Shown: positions 16,479 through 25,230 of the stretch, piece by piece
Numbering within the stretch: position 1 is the first letter of the stretch
Layout: every line of letters begins with the position of its first letter
NCBI GenBank assembly: GCA_020639075.1
Contig: JACKHI010000001.1
Location: 3,782,001 to 3,846,000 of the forward strand
DNA: 64,000 bases
Reading direction: 5' to 3'
Source of the DNA: Phycisphaerales bacterium
GTDB lineage: Bacteria; Planctomycetota; Phycisphaerae; UBA1845; UTPLA1
Position numbers and translations under genes: made by a program
Notes under the pieces: generated by a model
Database searches by the model: none
The model's input: the letters and a program-made list of their open reading frames with translations, nothing else
Told to the model about the DNA's origin: nothing

Positions 16479-17630
16479 TCACGCACCCTCATGCCGCAAG
16501 GATGGATCGCTCGCCTCAATATCATCCTTGTGCGTGTACGCCGCCGCCGGCTTGCCATTCGTCTCGATCTCCGCCCGCACGCGCGGCAAACACTCCGGAA
16601 ACTCGCTCTGCAGAAAGCCGACGAGCTTCTCGCGCACCTTGCAGCGCAAGTCCCAACATGTAGGCGAATCCCCCGCGCTCACGAGCGCACGCAGTTCGAT
16701 CGTCTGCTCCTTCGCATCCGTCACCTGCAACACGCAGACGCGGCCGTCCCATTCTTCGCATTCCTTGACGATCTTCTCCAGCTCCTCCCGCACGCGCTGG
16801 ACCGGCAGGCGATAGTCGGCGTGAATGAATATGCTGCCCAGCAGGTCCGCCGTCTTCCGCGTCCAGTTCTGAAACGGCTTCTCGATGAAATAGTTCAGCG
16901 GCACGACGAGCCGCCGATCGTCCCAGATCTTCACGATGACGAACGTCGAACGGATCTCCTCGATCCAGCCCCATTCGCCCTCGACGATCACGACGTCATC
17001 GATCCGGATCGGTTGCGTCAGCGCCAGCTGCACGCCGGCGATCAGGTTCGAAATCGTCGCTCGCGCCGCGAAACCGATCAGAATGCCCGCAATGCCGGCT
17101 CCCGCGAGCAGGCTCTCGCCGAATCGGCGGACGCTGTCAAACGTCATCAACACCGCCGCGACGCCCACGATGCTCACGATGATCACGAGCGATCGTGAGA
17201 GCACGCGCGTCTTCGTGTGAATCTGCCGCGCGCGAAGATTGTCGCGCACACCGATCGGATGGCGCGCCAGAATCATGTCATCGATCACGCCGATCGCGCG
17301 AATGACCAGCCATGTGATCGAGACGATGAGACCGATGGCGACGATGTGCCGCAGAATGCCGCCCAGCGGCTCGGCGATGGGCGTAACGGGCAAGAGGAGC
17401 TGAAGCGTCAGAAAGACGAGCACCAGCCGCGCGCTCTTTCGCGTGTTCTTGAAGAGCAGCGTATCAACGTCGGTCGTCGTCCGCTTGGCGAATTCCTGCG
17501 CGAAGTGATACAGCACGCCATGAACGACAATTGCGCCGACGATGCCGCCGACAATCATCACGACGGCCTTAAAGCCGTTGCTCAAGAAGGAAGCGGCGTC
17601 TGCAAGGATAAGAACTGTCTGCGTGCACAT
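16479..17630 (-). CDS. MscS-family mechanosensitive channel
   Basis: 383 residues. Inner-membrane channel that opens under membrane tension to release osmolytes. N-terminal transmembrane helices lie near 18-45, 70-87, 95-115 and 145-165. The pore-lining helix is the glycine/alanine-rich GESLLAGAGIAGILIGFAA, followed by SNLIAGVQLALTQPIRIDDVV, the MscS signature. The soluble C-terminal domain includes the conserved PLNYFIEKPFQNWTR. Membrane-topology length is closer to the mid-size YnaI/YbdG type than to MscS itself. It is followed (converging) by a mosaic of repeats. Confidence 0.92.
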   Translation of the reverse strand: MCTQTVLILADAASFLSNGFKAVVMIVGGIVGAIVVHGVLYHFAQEFAKRTTTDVDTLLFKNTRKSARLVLVFLTLQLLLPVTPIAEPLGGILRHIVAIGLIVSITWLVIRAIGVIDDMILARHPIGVRDNLRARQIHTKTRVLSRSLVIIVSIVGVAAVLMTFDSVRRFGESLLAGAGIAGILIGFAARATISNLIAGVQLALTQPIRIDDVVIVEGEWGWIEEIRSTFVIVKIWDDRRLVVPLNYFIEKPFQNWTRKTADLLGSIFIHADYRLPVQRVREELEKIVKECEEWDGRVCVLQVTDAKEQTIELRALVSAGDSPTCWDLRCKVREKLVGFLQSEFPECLPRVRAEIETNGKPAAAYTHKDDIEASDPSLRHEGA

Positions 17631-17713
17631 GGACGGGATTCTAGCCCGTCATGATGCGATGCGGCACCGCGATCGAATATTGCATATTATCGTTGGGAGA
17701 ACGCCGCGAACGG

Positions 17714-18979
17714 TCATTCCGGCGCCGCCTCATACGCCGCTTCTGTCGCGACGTTCTTCGGCGGGGCCGGCGGTGCATCCGTCGCCAGCGCGCCTTCCGG
17801 CATTGGCGCATCCTTGGCGAACAGGTAATACAGGCCGCCCTCACTGTAGGTCCAGCCGGCTCGCTTGCCCGCTTCTTCGCCGACTCCCATGTAAATGTCG
17901 CATCGACCGGGCGCGCGAATTGCCGCGCCGCGATCCTGATCGAGAATGAACGTGCTCAGGCGTTGTCGATCTCCCTCGCCGTCCGGCGCCTTCGTATTGA
18001 TGAACGCCAGCGCGCCGCGCGGGAAGATGTCCTTGTCCGTCGCGATGCTGAACTCCGGTGTGACGGGTTTGCCGAGGCAACCGAAAGGTCCGCCCTGGGC
18101 CTCCTGGAAGAAGATGTACCGCTTGTTCTGGAAGAGGTACTTGTCCATCTCCTTCGGATGCTCGTGGAAATAGCTGATCATCGTCGCCAGCGACATTTTC
18201 CGCTTCTCAATTGCACCGTCGGCGACGAGCTGCTTGGAGACGGGTGTATATTCATGGCCGTTGTTGCCGGCGTAGCCGATCTCATACAGCGTCCCATCGG
18301 GCAGGCGGATGAATCCCGAGCCCTGGACCGAGACAACGTACGCCTCGAATCGATCCCCCAGCCAGATCAGTTCGTTCCCCGTCATCTCGCCGCTGGTCTC
18401 GATTTCTTCTCGCGTCCGCCACGGGCCGCCGACGACTTCGCCGTACTTGTCCTTCTCCAGACCCTGCGGCAGTCGATAAAGCGGGTACTTGAATTTGTCC
18501 GTCGGTTCCCGGCTTCCCTCGAAAATCGGCGAGTAATACCCCGTGAACAGCACTGTTCCTTCGTCATCGCAGCCGATCGACTGGAAAACGTCGAAATTGC
18601 GGGCGATCAGCTCATTCAGCTTCTTGGGGCTGTCGGCCTGATCGAGCACGTCGAGGAATCGCTCGAGGCTCATCAGCACGCGTTCATGCGTGATCGGTCC
18701 AAGCGGATAGAACTGCTTGCTCGAAGGATTCTTCAGGTAGGCGATGCTGTGGCCGACGGCGTCGCGCAGACCGAGCCGCTTGCCGCGATACCACGCCTTG
18801 CCGAAATCCGGATAGTCTTTCTCCGCCACCTGTCGCAGGGCGAATTTACCCGGAGGCAACGGGCGCTCGTAATCCTTGTCCACTTTGCGGAGCGGAAGCG
18901 GTTCAATCGGCTTCTGGCAGCCGGCGGAAATCACGACGGCGGCAATGAGGCATGAGAGTATCTGGAATCGAGACGGCAT
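17714..18979 (-). CDS. mltA: MltA lytic murein transglycosylase (lipoprotein)
   Basis: 421 residues. An outer-membrane lipoprotein that cleaves the MurNAc-GlcNAc bond, leaving 1,6-anhydro ends. The signal peptide ends in lipobox ISAGC (Cys21). The MltA core includes LFTGYYSPIFEGS, YPLYRLP and IWLGDRFEAYVVSVQGSGFIRL (shown in part). The C-terminal 3D domain follows, with DQDRGAAIRAPGRCDIYMG carrying the catalytic-type aspartates. It ends in an Ala/Pro-rich tail. AGGGGACAGG precedes ATG 18979. Presence of MltA fits an organism with peptidoglycan. Confidence 0.92.
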   Translation of the reverse strand: MPSRFQILSCLIAAVVISAGCQKPIEPLPLRKVDKDYERPLPPGKFALRQVAEKDYPDFGKAWYRGKRLGLRDAVGHSIAYLKNPSSKQFYPLGPITHERVLMSLERFLDVLDQADSPKKLNELIARNFDVFQSIGCDDEGTVLFTGYYSPIFEGSREPTDKFKYPLYRLPQGLEKDKYGEVVGGPWRTREEIETSGEMTGNELIWLGDRFEAYVVSVQGSGFIRLPDGTLYEIGYAGNNGHEYTPVSKQLVADGAIEKRKMSLATMISYFHEHPKEMDKYLFQNKRYIFFQEAQGGPFGCLGKPVTPEFSIATDKDIFPRGALAFINTKAPDGEGDRQRLSTFILDQDRGAAIRAPGRCDIYMGVGEEAGKRAGWTYSEGGLYYLFAKDAPMPEGALATDAPPAPPKNVATEAAYEAAPE

Positions 18980-19165
18980 GGCCTGTCCCCTTTCGGTCTG
19001 AACTACGGCGCACAGGCAGCGTTATGTGCTGGCGCCGGCAATCTTTGCGCGTACGCTCCCCAGTCGTCGTACGCATATTCTCTCTATCGACGGGCCGCCC
19101 CGATTCTTACGATTGTTCTTGCGTCGTTGACTCCGGATTCCGCCGATTCCTAAGATCTGGATACG

Positions 19166-19537
19166 ATGGCGAGCCGACACGACGATGCACGCGAGGGGAT
19201 TCTTCGACGCGATCTGCTTTTCGCGCGGTTCTACCTCTGGTTCATTGCGGCCTCGGCATTCGACATCGTCATGACGGCCCTTGTCCTATCGATCGGCGGC
19301 TACGAAGCCAATCCGATGGCCAACTTCGTCATTGCCCGATTCGGCCTCCACGGAGCCCTGGCGTACAAGTTTGCCCTGGCGATCCTGGTCATTTTCTGTT
19401 GCGAAATCATCGGTCGGCGTGATCGGCGAACGGGACGCGCAGTCGCGGGGTTTGCGATCGTGATGCCCGCCATGGCCGCCGTCCTCGGAGGCTGGCTGAT
19501 CTTTCGGGCCGCGGGTGGAGATGCACTGGTCCCTTGA
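19166..19537 (+). CDS. DUF5658-like small membrane protein
   Basis: 123 residues. Three to four hydrophobic segments: FYLWFIAASAFDIVMTALVL, ALAYKFALAILVIFCCEII and AVAGFAIVMPAMAAVLGGWLIF. The motif GGYEANPMANF between the first two helices is the hallmark of the DUF5658 family, whose function is unknown. It lies 140 bases before the exported protease-like gene. The divergent mltA start is 186 bases upstream. Confidence 0.65.
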   Translation: MASRHDDAREGILRRDLLFARFYLWFIAASAFDIVMTALVLSIGGYEANPMANFVIARFGLHGALAYKFALAILVIFCCEIIGRRDRRTGRAVAGFAIVMPAMAAVLGGWLIFRAAGGDALVP

Positions 19538-19676
19538 ACCGATCAAAGAGACTTACCGGACGGCGTGCATGCTTGACCCGGACGGTCGCGGAATCGATAC
19601 TTTCTTGAGGTCCGGCTCGGCGTCCAACGTGCCGATTCGGCGTTGCCCCTCGCCCCAACATCGGGAGATCCCCTCA

Positions 19677-20801
19677 GTGCTGAAGAGTCGGTGGAATCAC
19701 TCGGCGATTGCGCGTTACCTCGCAATCTGTCTGTTCGGTATCGTTGCCAGCGGCGCGAATTGCCCGAATGTGGATTCGGGACTCGGCGCCACGCCCCTGA
19801 GCCCGACAACGGCGCTGACCGGCGGCGCTGACTTCGGTTCAGCGGCCTCGTTGGCGATCGCCGACGGTGAGCAATTCGAATTCACGGGCCGCATCAACAA
19901 CGGCACGCCGGATGTGTTCGACCTCGGCGCCGTTTCGCCGGGCGATCGTATCGTCGTAGAGGTCGTGGCCGCCAGCGGCAGCACGCTCGATCCCGTCATC
20001 GCGATATTTGATGCGAACGAAGAACTCTTCAGCCTGAGCGACGACGTCAATGCCGACGCAGGAAACTTCAATTCGGCGATCGACGATGTCGTCGAAGTGA
20101 GCAGCAGCCGGTTCTTCCTCGCCATCACCAAGTTCTTCCTCGACTCCTCCGGCGGCGCGTATAACGCGTCGGTTCGCATCGAGCGCGGCGGCCAGGTTCC
20201 GACGCGTCCCGTGCAGACGATTCTGCTGAACTTCGCGGGCGGAACGGCGGTCATTCAGAACGAAGGTACATTTATCCTGGATCCCTTCGACGCCGCCGAT
20301 ATCGATCCGGCCTACGCGGGCGAGACGGATCTTGTGAAGCAGACGATCGTCGACACGATGGTTGAGAACTTCGCAGACTTCGGCGCAGTGATCGTCACGA
20401 CGGACGAGAATCCGACGCTTACGCCCGGCACCTACAGCACGATCCACTTCGGCGCATTCAGTTCGACCAAGTTCGGCGTCGCCGACGATGTCGATGTCGG
20501 CAACATGGATTACTGCGATGATGGGATCATCTTCACGAACGGTTTCGACAATCCGTTCGCCAGCCGACCCTCGGCGACGGGCATCGGCGTCGCGATCGGC
20601 AATGTCGCCGCGCACGAAGCCGGCCACCTTCTCGGCTTGAGCCACGTTTCCGACGTCACGGCGCTGATGGACAACACGGGCACGGCAAGCACGCTTCTCG
20701 CCGATCAGTCATTCAAGACGGCGCCGATAAGCCCTTCGGTCTTTCCCATCGGAATGCAGAATGCCCCCGCGCTGCTCGATCGCGTGATCCCTGCCCCCTG
20801 A
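19677..20801 (+). CDS. Exported metzincin-like metallopeptidase with PPC-type domain
   Basis: About 374 residues from GTG 19677, chosen because GGGAG lies 10 bases upstream. The N-terminus is a signal peptide (YLAICLFGIVASGANC) with a cysteine that may be lipidated, although the lipobox is not canonical. Residues of roughly 55-190 form a beta-rich segment like bacterial pre-peptidase C-terminal domains (GRINNGTPDVFDLGAVSPGD). The zinc site HEAGHLLGLSH, followed by a MDNTG methionine turn, is the HExxHxxGxxH metzincin motif. It is likely extracellular; the substrate is unknown. Confidence 0.72.
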   Translation: MLKSRWNHSAIARYLAICLFGIVASGANCPNVDSGLGATPLSPTTALTGGADFGSAASLAIADGEQFEFTGRINNGTPDVFDLGAVSPGDRIVVEVVAASGSTLDPVIAIFDANEELFSLSDDVNADAGNFNSAIDDVVEVSSSRFFLAITKFFLDSSGGAYNASVRIERGGQVPTRPVQTILLNFAGGTAVIQNEGTFILDPFDAADIDPAYAGETDLVKQTIVDTMVENFADFGAVIVTTDENPTLTPGTYSTIHFGAFSSTKFGVADDVDVGNMDYCDDGIIFTNGFDNPFASRPSATGIGVAIGNVAAHEAGHLLGLSHVSDVTALMDNTGTASTLLADQSFKTAPISPSVFPIGMQNAPALLDRVIPAP

Positions 20802-20906
20802 TGCGAGAACCCGCCGCCGATCCGCAATCCGACGCCAGTGTGAGACATTGGATTAGTGACTCGCTTGGCGAGCGCGAGCGATGCGTTCATCTCGTCATGC
20901 CCCGGC

Positions 20907-21782
20907 CTATCCGCTCGGCAATGTCGTCGACGCGTGCGTCAGTTCCTCCAGGACCTTCTTCAGGAACGGCAGCATCGCGAGCTGTATGGAATTGAACGCC
21001 GCGTGACCGATGATGGCCGGCCAGAGCGATTTCGACAGCGTTGTGATCGTTCCCAGGACTAGACCGATCGCCGCCGTCTGCAGGATGCCCACCGGCCCCT
21101 GGTATGCGTGAACCAATCCGAACAATGCGGCACAGATGACGACGCCCGCCGCCCGATTTCGTGCAATCGCGTTGAATCGCGTCAGCAGCAAACCGCGAAA
21201 CAGCAGCTCTTCGTGGAAGCCTGTCAGCACGCCGAACAACAGCATCGTCGTCAGGCTGAAATCGGGGATGACGTCGAGCAGGGCCTGTTTGTCGGCGAGC
21301 ATCGACTCGACGCCCAGATCCGTGAAGAACGTCAAGTAGATCGAGTAGAGAATCCCGGTGCCGAGCATCGCGACGTAGCAGCCCGGCACGGCCGCGATCG
21401 TGCCCCAAATGGCCGGCGTCCCGAATCGCCCCAGGCCGACTGCGGCGGGCCGCTGGCGTCGAGCGAGGAGGATGGCCGCAACGATCCCGATCGCGCCGCC
21501 GCCGATGATCGTGTTGCTCCAGAGTCTCCCGTACGTTGGGAATCGCGTGGCCACTTCGTCCATCAACGCTTCGACCTGCGGCGAGATGAACATCGCAACG
21601 AAAAGGCCGACGGCGATCACGACGTCGACCAGCGCCGACGATCTCGACATCTCGATCTCGGGATAGACCTTCGGTGCGAGGAGCTCGGGCACCCCAAAAA
21701 ACGGTCGCGCGAGAAACACGTCGCCGCACCGCGCGGACGGCGCCGACGTCACATCGTTAAGTGTCGATTCGTCGCCTTCCAC
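20907..21782 (-). CDS. CPBP-family intramembrane metalloprotease (Rce1/Abi type)
   Basis: 291 residues, starting at GTG 21782. Multi-pass membrane protein with the CPBP motifs in order: FHEELLFRG (EExxxR), FGLVHAYQG (FxxxH) and GHAAFN (HxxxN). Family members are intramembrane proteases related to eukaryotic Rce1, and many bacterial ones are linked to bacteriocin self-immunity or stress. It starts 42 bases after the stop of the FlgI-like gene, which starts 40 bases after cysE, so the three appear to be one operon. Confidence 0.85.
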   Translation of the reverse strand: MEGDESTLNDVTSAPSARCGDVFLARPFFGVPELLAPKVYPEIEMSRSSALVDVVIAVGLFVAMFISPQVEALMDEVATRFPTYGRLWSNTIIGGGAIGIVAAILLARRQRPAAVGLGRFGTPAIWGTIAAVPGCYVAMLGTGILYSIYLTFFTDLGVESMLADKQALLDVIPDFSLTTMLLFGVLTGFHEELLFRGLLLTRFNAIARNRAAGVVICAALFGLVHAYQGPVGILQTAAIGLVLGTITTLSKSLWPAIIGHAAFNSIQLAMLPFLKKVLEELTHASTTLPSG

Positions 21783-21824
21783 GTAAGTTGCTCGTTTCTG
21801 CGCCGCGGTGCTCGGCCTTGTCGA

Positions 21825-23561
21825 TTATTCGTATTCCGTTTCTTCGCGTTCGAGCCCCGGCGATTCGACTTTGCCGATCTTCTCGACGATGAACTCCGCC
21901 CGGATCGCGTCCGTTTCGCTGAATGCGGACAGAATATCCAGGATCTCGGAATACGGAATGGCAAAGCCGCGGACTTCGTTGTCGCTGATCTTTCGCGGCG
22001 TGGCGCCGAGGAACTGCACGAGTTCGGGAATGCCCAGCGGCGCTTTGATCGGCGGCGAGATTGCGCCGTTCCGCTTGTTGCGATAGACGAGTGTGAGATT
22101 CCGATCGCCCTGATCCGCCGTCAACTGCGACGAGATATTCCGGCTGTCGCTCCGCACGCCGGGGAAAATGGCCGGCGGTCTGCACATCATTCGCTTTCCG
22201 AACAGTGCGAGCCGGGGAGAGCCCGATTGCTGCGCGTAAATCAGCTCCTTTCCATGGCAGTCAATGACATCAAGCACGAGATTGTCGCCGTCCAGCACGT
22301 ACGACTTGATCGCCGGATGCGGCCGCACACGGAGCGCGAGATAGGCGGCGATTCGAGCTTCGTTGTTGTCCGAGTCCAGGAGTCGGCGAAGCTGCTCGCC
22401 CGCCGCATAGACGCGATCGGCCCGGCCCAGCTCCTCGATGGCTTCGATTTGATACTTGCCCGAATCTTCGGCCGCATGCTCGCCGACGCCGATGGCCCCC
22501 TCGCGTTCGCCCAGTCGCAGTAGCGTTCGGGCGGCGTAGTAGTGGACATCCCTAGACTTGCTGTCCAACGCTTCGGCCAGCTTCGGGATGACGGGTTTGC
22601 CGAGCGCCTCCAGCGCGAGCCCGATGGCATTGGGGTTGCCCGTGTCGCTCTCCAACGCGTTGATCAACTCCTCCAATCGCGAATCGAGAAACGCCGGATC
22701 CGAGTTGAGCGGCGTGTAGAGCATCCTCTCGAGGAACAACCGCTTGTCCGCGATCATTTCGTGAGGGATATGTAGCTCGATATAGGAAGAGCTTTCGCCG
22801 ACGGCGAGGTTGTGCGAGCCTCCCCAGCGGCTGTTGATCGCCCGCTCGGCCGCGCGGGCGACACTGTGCCGCGGGTCGTTCAGCACCAACCGGACTTTTC
22901 GGGGTTCCTTCACAATTCCGCCGCCGAGCACGATTCCGCGACGAAGGTCGACTTTCTCGCTGGGCCGCCCCTGTCGATCGAACGGCGAGACGAAGACCGG
23001 CCCCGCCGCAATTGCCTGAGGCTTGCTGCTCAGGACGCCCGACGGCGTTGCCGCCCAGACCTGGAGTGACGCCAACACGAGACGGCCACCGGCAAGCGAT
23101 GTTGTTTCCGTCCCCAGCGCCCGTACCCGCACGTCGAACCTCTCGTTCTTCTGCGCACCGCCCGGGATATAGGCCTCCAGCTCGACCATCGCCGTGTCTT
23201 TGCTATCGAGAAACTCCGACGCGTTGATGCCCTCGCTGCCGATTTCGGCGCGGCGGCGAATTTCCTTCACGAGGTAGTTGCGCACGACTTCCGGTCCGTC
23301 CGATCCGCCCGTGTCCACGAGATCGACGACCAGCCCGAACCCGCGCACGGCATTTCGCTCCATGCCCTGGATGTTCACCAGCGGTCCGATCGTGTTCTGC
23401 CGCGCGATCGTATCTGGCTCCGTTGTCAGATCCGCTTCCGGCTGCCGATCTTTTTCCCGCCAACTGTCGAACATCTTCGCCCAGTCCGCTTCGTTACAGC
23501 CCGTGCCCAGGAGCACGATTGTTGCAAGTGCGACCGGAAACAACCAATGAGAATTGCGCAT
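21825..23561 (-). CDS. FlgI-like lipoprotein with HEAT-type repeats
   Basis: 578 residues. The lipoprotein signal ends in LLGTGC (Cys22). Residues from about 55 to 260 resemble the flagellar P-ring protein FlgI: IGPLVNIQGMERNAVRGFG, LVVDLVDTGGSDG, VELEAYIPGGAQ, FDVRVRALG and SLAGGRLVLASLQV. A helical stretch follows (about 310-420: ALEALGKPVIPKLAEALDSK, YYAARTLLRLGEREGAIG), suggesting HEAT repeats. The C-terminus is unassigned. FlgI proper is about 370 residues and not a lipoprotein. No flagellar genes are adjacent, so a P-ring role is doubtful. It sits between cysE and a CPBP protease. Confidence 0.7.
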   Translation of the reverse strand: MRNSHWLFPVALATIVLLGTGCNEADWAKMFDSWREKDRQPEADLTTEPDTIARQNTIGPLVNIQGMERNAVRGFGLVVDLVDTGGSDGPEVVRNYLVKEIRRRAEIGSEGINASEFLDSKDTAMVELEAYIPGGAQKNERFDVRVRALGTETTSLAGGRLVLASLQVWAATPSGVLSSKPQAIAAGPVFVSPFDRQGRPSEKVDLRRGIVLGGGIVKEPRKVRLVLNDPRHSVARAAERAINSRWGGSHNLAVGESSSYIELHIPHEMIADKRLFLERMLYTPLNSDPAFLDSRLEELINALESDTGNPNAIGLALEALGKPVIPKLAEALDSKSRDVHYYAARTLLRLGEREGAIGVGEHAAEDSGKYQIEAIEELGRADRVYAAGEQLRRLLDSDNNEARIAAYLALRVRPHPAIKSYVLDGDNLVLDVIDCHGKELIYAQQSGSPRLALFGKRMMCRPPAIFPGVRSDSRNISSQLTADQGDRNLTLVYRNKRNGAISPPIKAPLGIPELVQFLGATPRKISDNEVRGFAIPYSEILDILSAFSETDAIRAEFIVEKIGKVESPGLEREETEYE

Positions 23562-23601
23562 GGTTTGAAGCCTCTACTTTCGCGAGCGTCGCGACGAATC
23601 G

Positions 23602-24594
23602 CTAAATGGAAAAATCGTGGGCCGGCCCTTGAGTCTCGTCATCCTTCTTCTTGTTCTTCGGAGGTCGTACGCGCAGCTCCGGCGGTGTACTGATGACCGT
23701 GCAGCCCGCGGGAATACTCGACGTGATGAACGTCGAGCCGCCGATCGTGCAGCCTTCGCCCAGAACCGTGTCGCCCCCCAGCACTGTTGCGTTCGCGTAG
23801 ATCGTCACGTTGTCTCGAACCGTTGGATGACGCTTGTATCCGCGCACCATCTGACCGCGTTCGTCCTTCAGGAAGCTCAACGCGCCGAGCGTCACGCTCT
23901 GGTAGACCTTGACGCTGTCACCGATGTCCGTCGTTTCGCCGATGACGACGCCCGTGCCGTGATCGATGAAGAAGCGCTTGCCGATCCGCGCGCCGGGATG
24001 GATGTCGATCCCCGTTTTCAAGTGGGACCACTCCGCCATCGCTCGCGGAATCAACGGGATCGCCATGTTGTAGAGCTCGTGGGCGTATCGATGAACCGTG
24101 ATCGCGATCAGTCCCGGATAGGCGAAAATGACTTCGTCGTAATTGTCCGCTGCCGGATCGCCTTCATACGCCGCTTCCACGTCCATCGCGAGCTTGTCCC
24201 GCATCGCCGGAATCTTCTGAAGAAACGCTTCCGCGAGTTCGCGGGCCTTCTGGTCGAACGGCAGCGCCTGGTCCGAAGGACCCGTCGGGTCGTAATTGCC
24301 CGAAACCTCGTTCTGATGACAGAGCGAAAGAAAAATCTGCATGTAGAGCGTCTGCGCCAGCCGCGGCAGCAACTCGCCGACGTGATACTGGACATTTTTG
24401 AAAGACAGGTTCTGCCGGCCGAAATACCCCGGATAGGAAATTTCGAACAACAGGTCGATAACGCGATTGACCTCCGCCTTCGCCGGCAGATAGCCGCGGC
24501 CGATGTGCCGCGTCCGCGGCTCCGCCTCGTAGCTGGCCACGATTCGCTCGATCAGGCCCGTCAGTCGGTCGTCAAGATCGTATTCACCGATCAT
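23602..24594 (-). CDS. cysE: Serine O-acetyltransferase (long CysE/EpsC type)
   Basis: 330 residues. It acetylates serine with acetyl-CoA, the committed step to cysteine. The N-terminal helical part (about 1-190) is the long type seen in EpsC-like enzymes. The left-handed beta-helix follows: IDIHPGARIGKRFFIDHGTG, VVIGETTDIGDSVKVYQSV and TLGALSF, with the catalytic His/Asp in FIDHGTG. The frame extends upstream, but ATG 24594 with GAGGAG about 9 bases before it is preferred. It heads a likely three-gene operon. Confidence 0.92.
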   Translation of the reverse strand: MIGEYDLDDRLTGLIERIVASYEAEPRTRHIGRGYLPAKAEVNRVIDLLFEISYPGYFGRQNLSFKNVQYHVGELLPRLAQTLYMQIFLSLCHQNEVSGNYDPTGPSDQALPFDQKARELAEAFLQKIPAMRDKLAMDVEAAYEGDPAADNYDEVIFAYPGLIAITVHRYAHELYNMAIPLIPRAMAEWSHLKTGIDIHPGARIGKRFFIDHGTGVVIGETTDIGDSVKVYQSVTLGALSFLKDERGQMVRGYKRHPTVRDNVTIYANATVLGGDTVLGEGCTIGGSTFITSSIPAGCTVISTPPELRVRPPKNKKKDDETQGPAHDFSI

Positions 24595-25230
24595 GTTGCT
24601 GGGACTCCTCGCTGCTGCCTTGCGCGGGCGCGGCATCGGTCTACAAAGGGGATGTCGTCGTCGCCAACATCGTTCGACCGCGGCGTCGGCCTGAGGAGGA
24701 GCGCACGGCGGGGATCGATTCGTGTCTGTGCGCCCGTCTACAGGCACAATTATATGGCCGGCCGACGCCGCCAGCCAATCGCCGATAACTCGCGATCAGC
24801 CGAGTCCCGCGATCGTGTCCCCTGCCGCCAAAACCGTCTCTCGACGCAATCCGTTCAGAATTTCGCTCACCGGCTGCCACACTCGCCCTTAAACGCGAGC
24901 ATGATTGCGCGATGGAGTCGTCCCTCCTCGAAAATGGCGATCAACCCGCGGCGCCGACATGGCGGATTTTCCGATTTCCCGCGCCGACATCGTCAGTCCT
25001 CGATGAAACCCGATTTCGCTTTGCATGACGCCCGAGTCCCGGATAACTTGAGGCCGTTTGCCCATCGCAGCGCGCGCAGACATTCTCGCCGCGGAGCCCG
25101 TTGGGCCCCGCCGCGTCGCGCCGCGACGGTCACGTGCAGGTCAATCAAACCGAGGCGCGCCTTCGATCCACTTCCGCTTTTTAGGGCGGCCGGGCGCGCC
25201 GGAACGACGACGAACGTCGCGGAACACGGC
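24595..25230. other. Long divergent intergenic region between cysE and purA
   Basis: 636 bases between divergent genes. Apart from the cysE promoter candidate nothing could be identified. The open plus-strand frame across it is antisense to cysE and then enters purA. No riboswitch or attenuator hairpin was recognised. It is large enough for a purA leader. Confidence 0.4.
24749..24778 (-). promoter_or_regulatory. Candidate sigma70 promoter for cysE operon
   Basis: Minus strand: TTGGCT (24778-24773), an 18-base spacer and TATAAT (24754-24749), about 155 bases upstream of the cysE start. Good -10, moderate -35. Confidence 0.4.

Noticed and set aside
17651..18955. A 434-codon plus-strand frame
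   Set aside because: It is the shadow of mltA on the opposite strand, without any recognisable motif.
23617..25230. The 538-codon upstream extension of the purA frame
   Set aside because: It is antisense to cysE and then crosses a long intergenic region. PurA homologues begin near 25231 with the GDEGKGK region at the normal distance.
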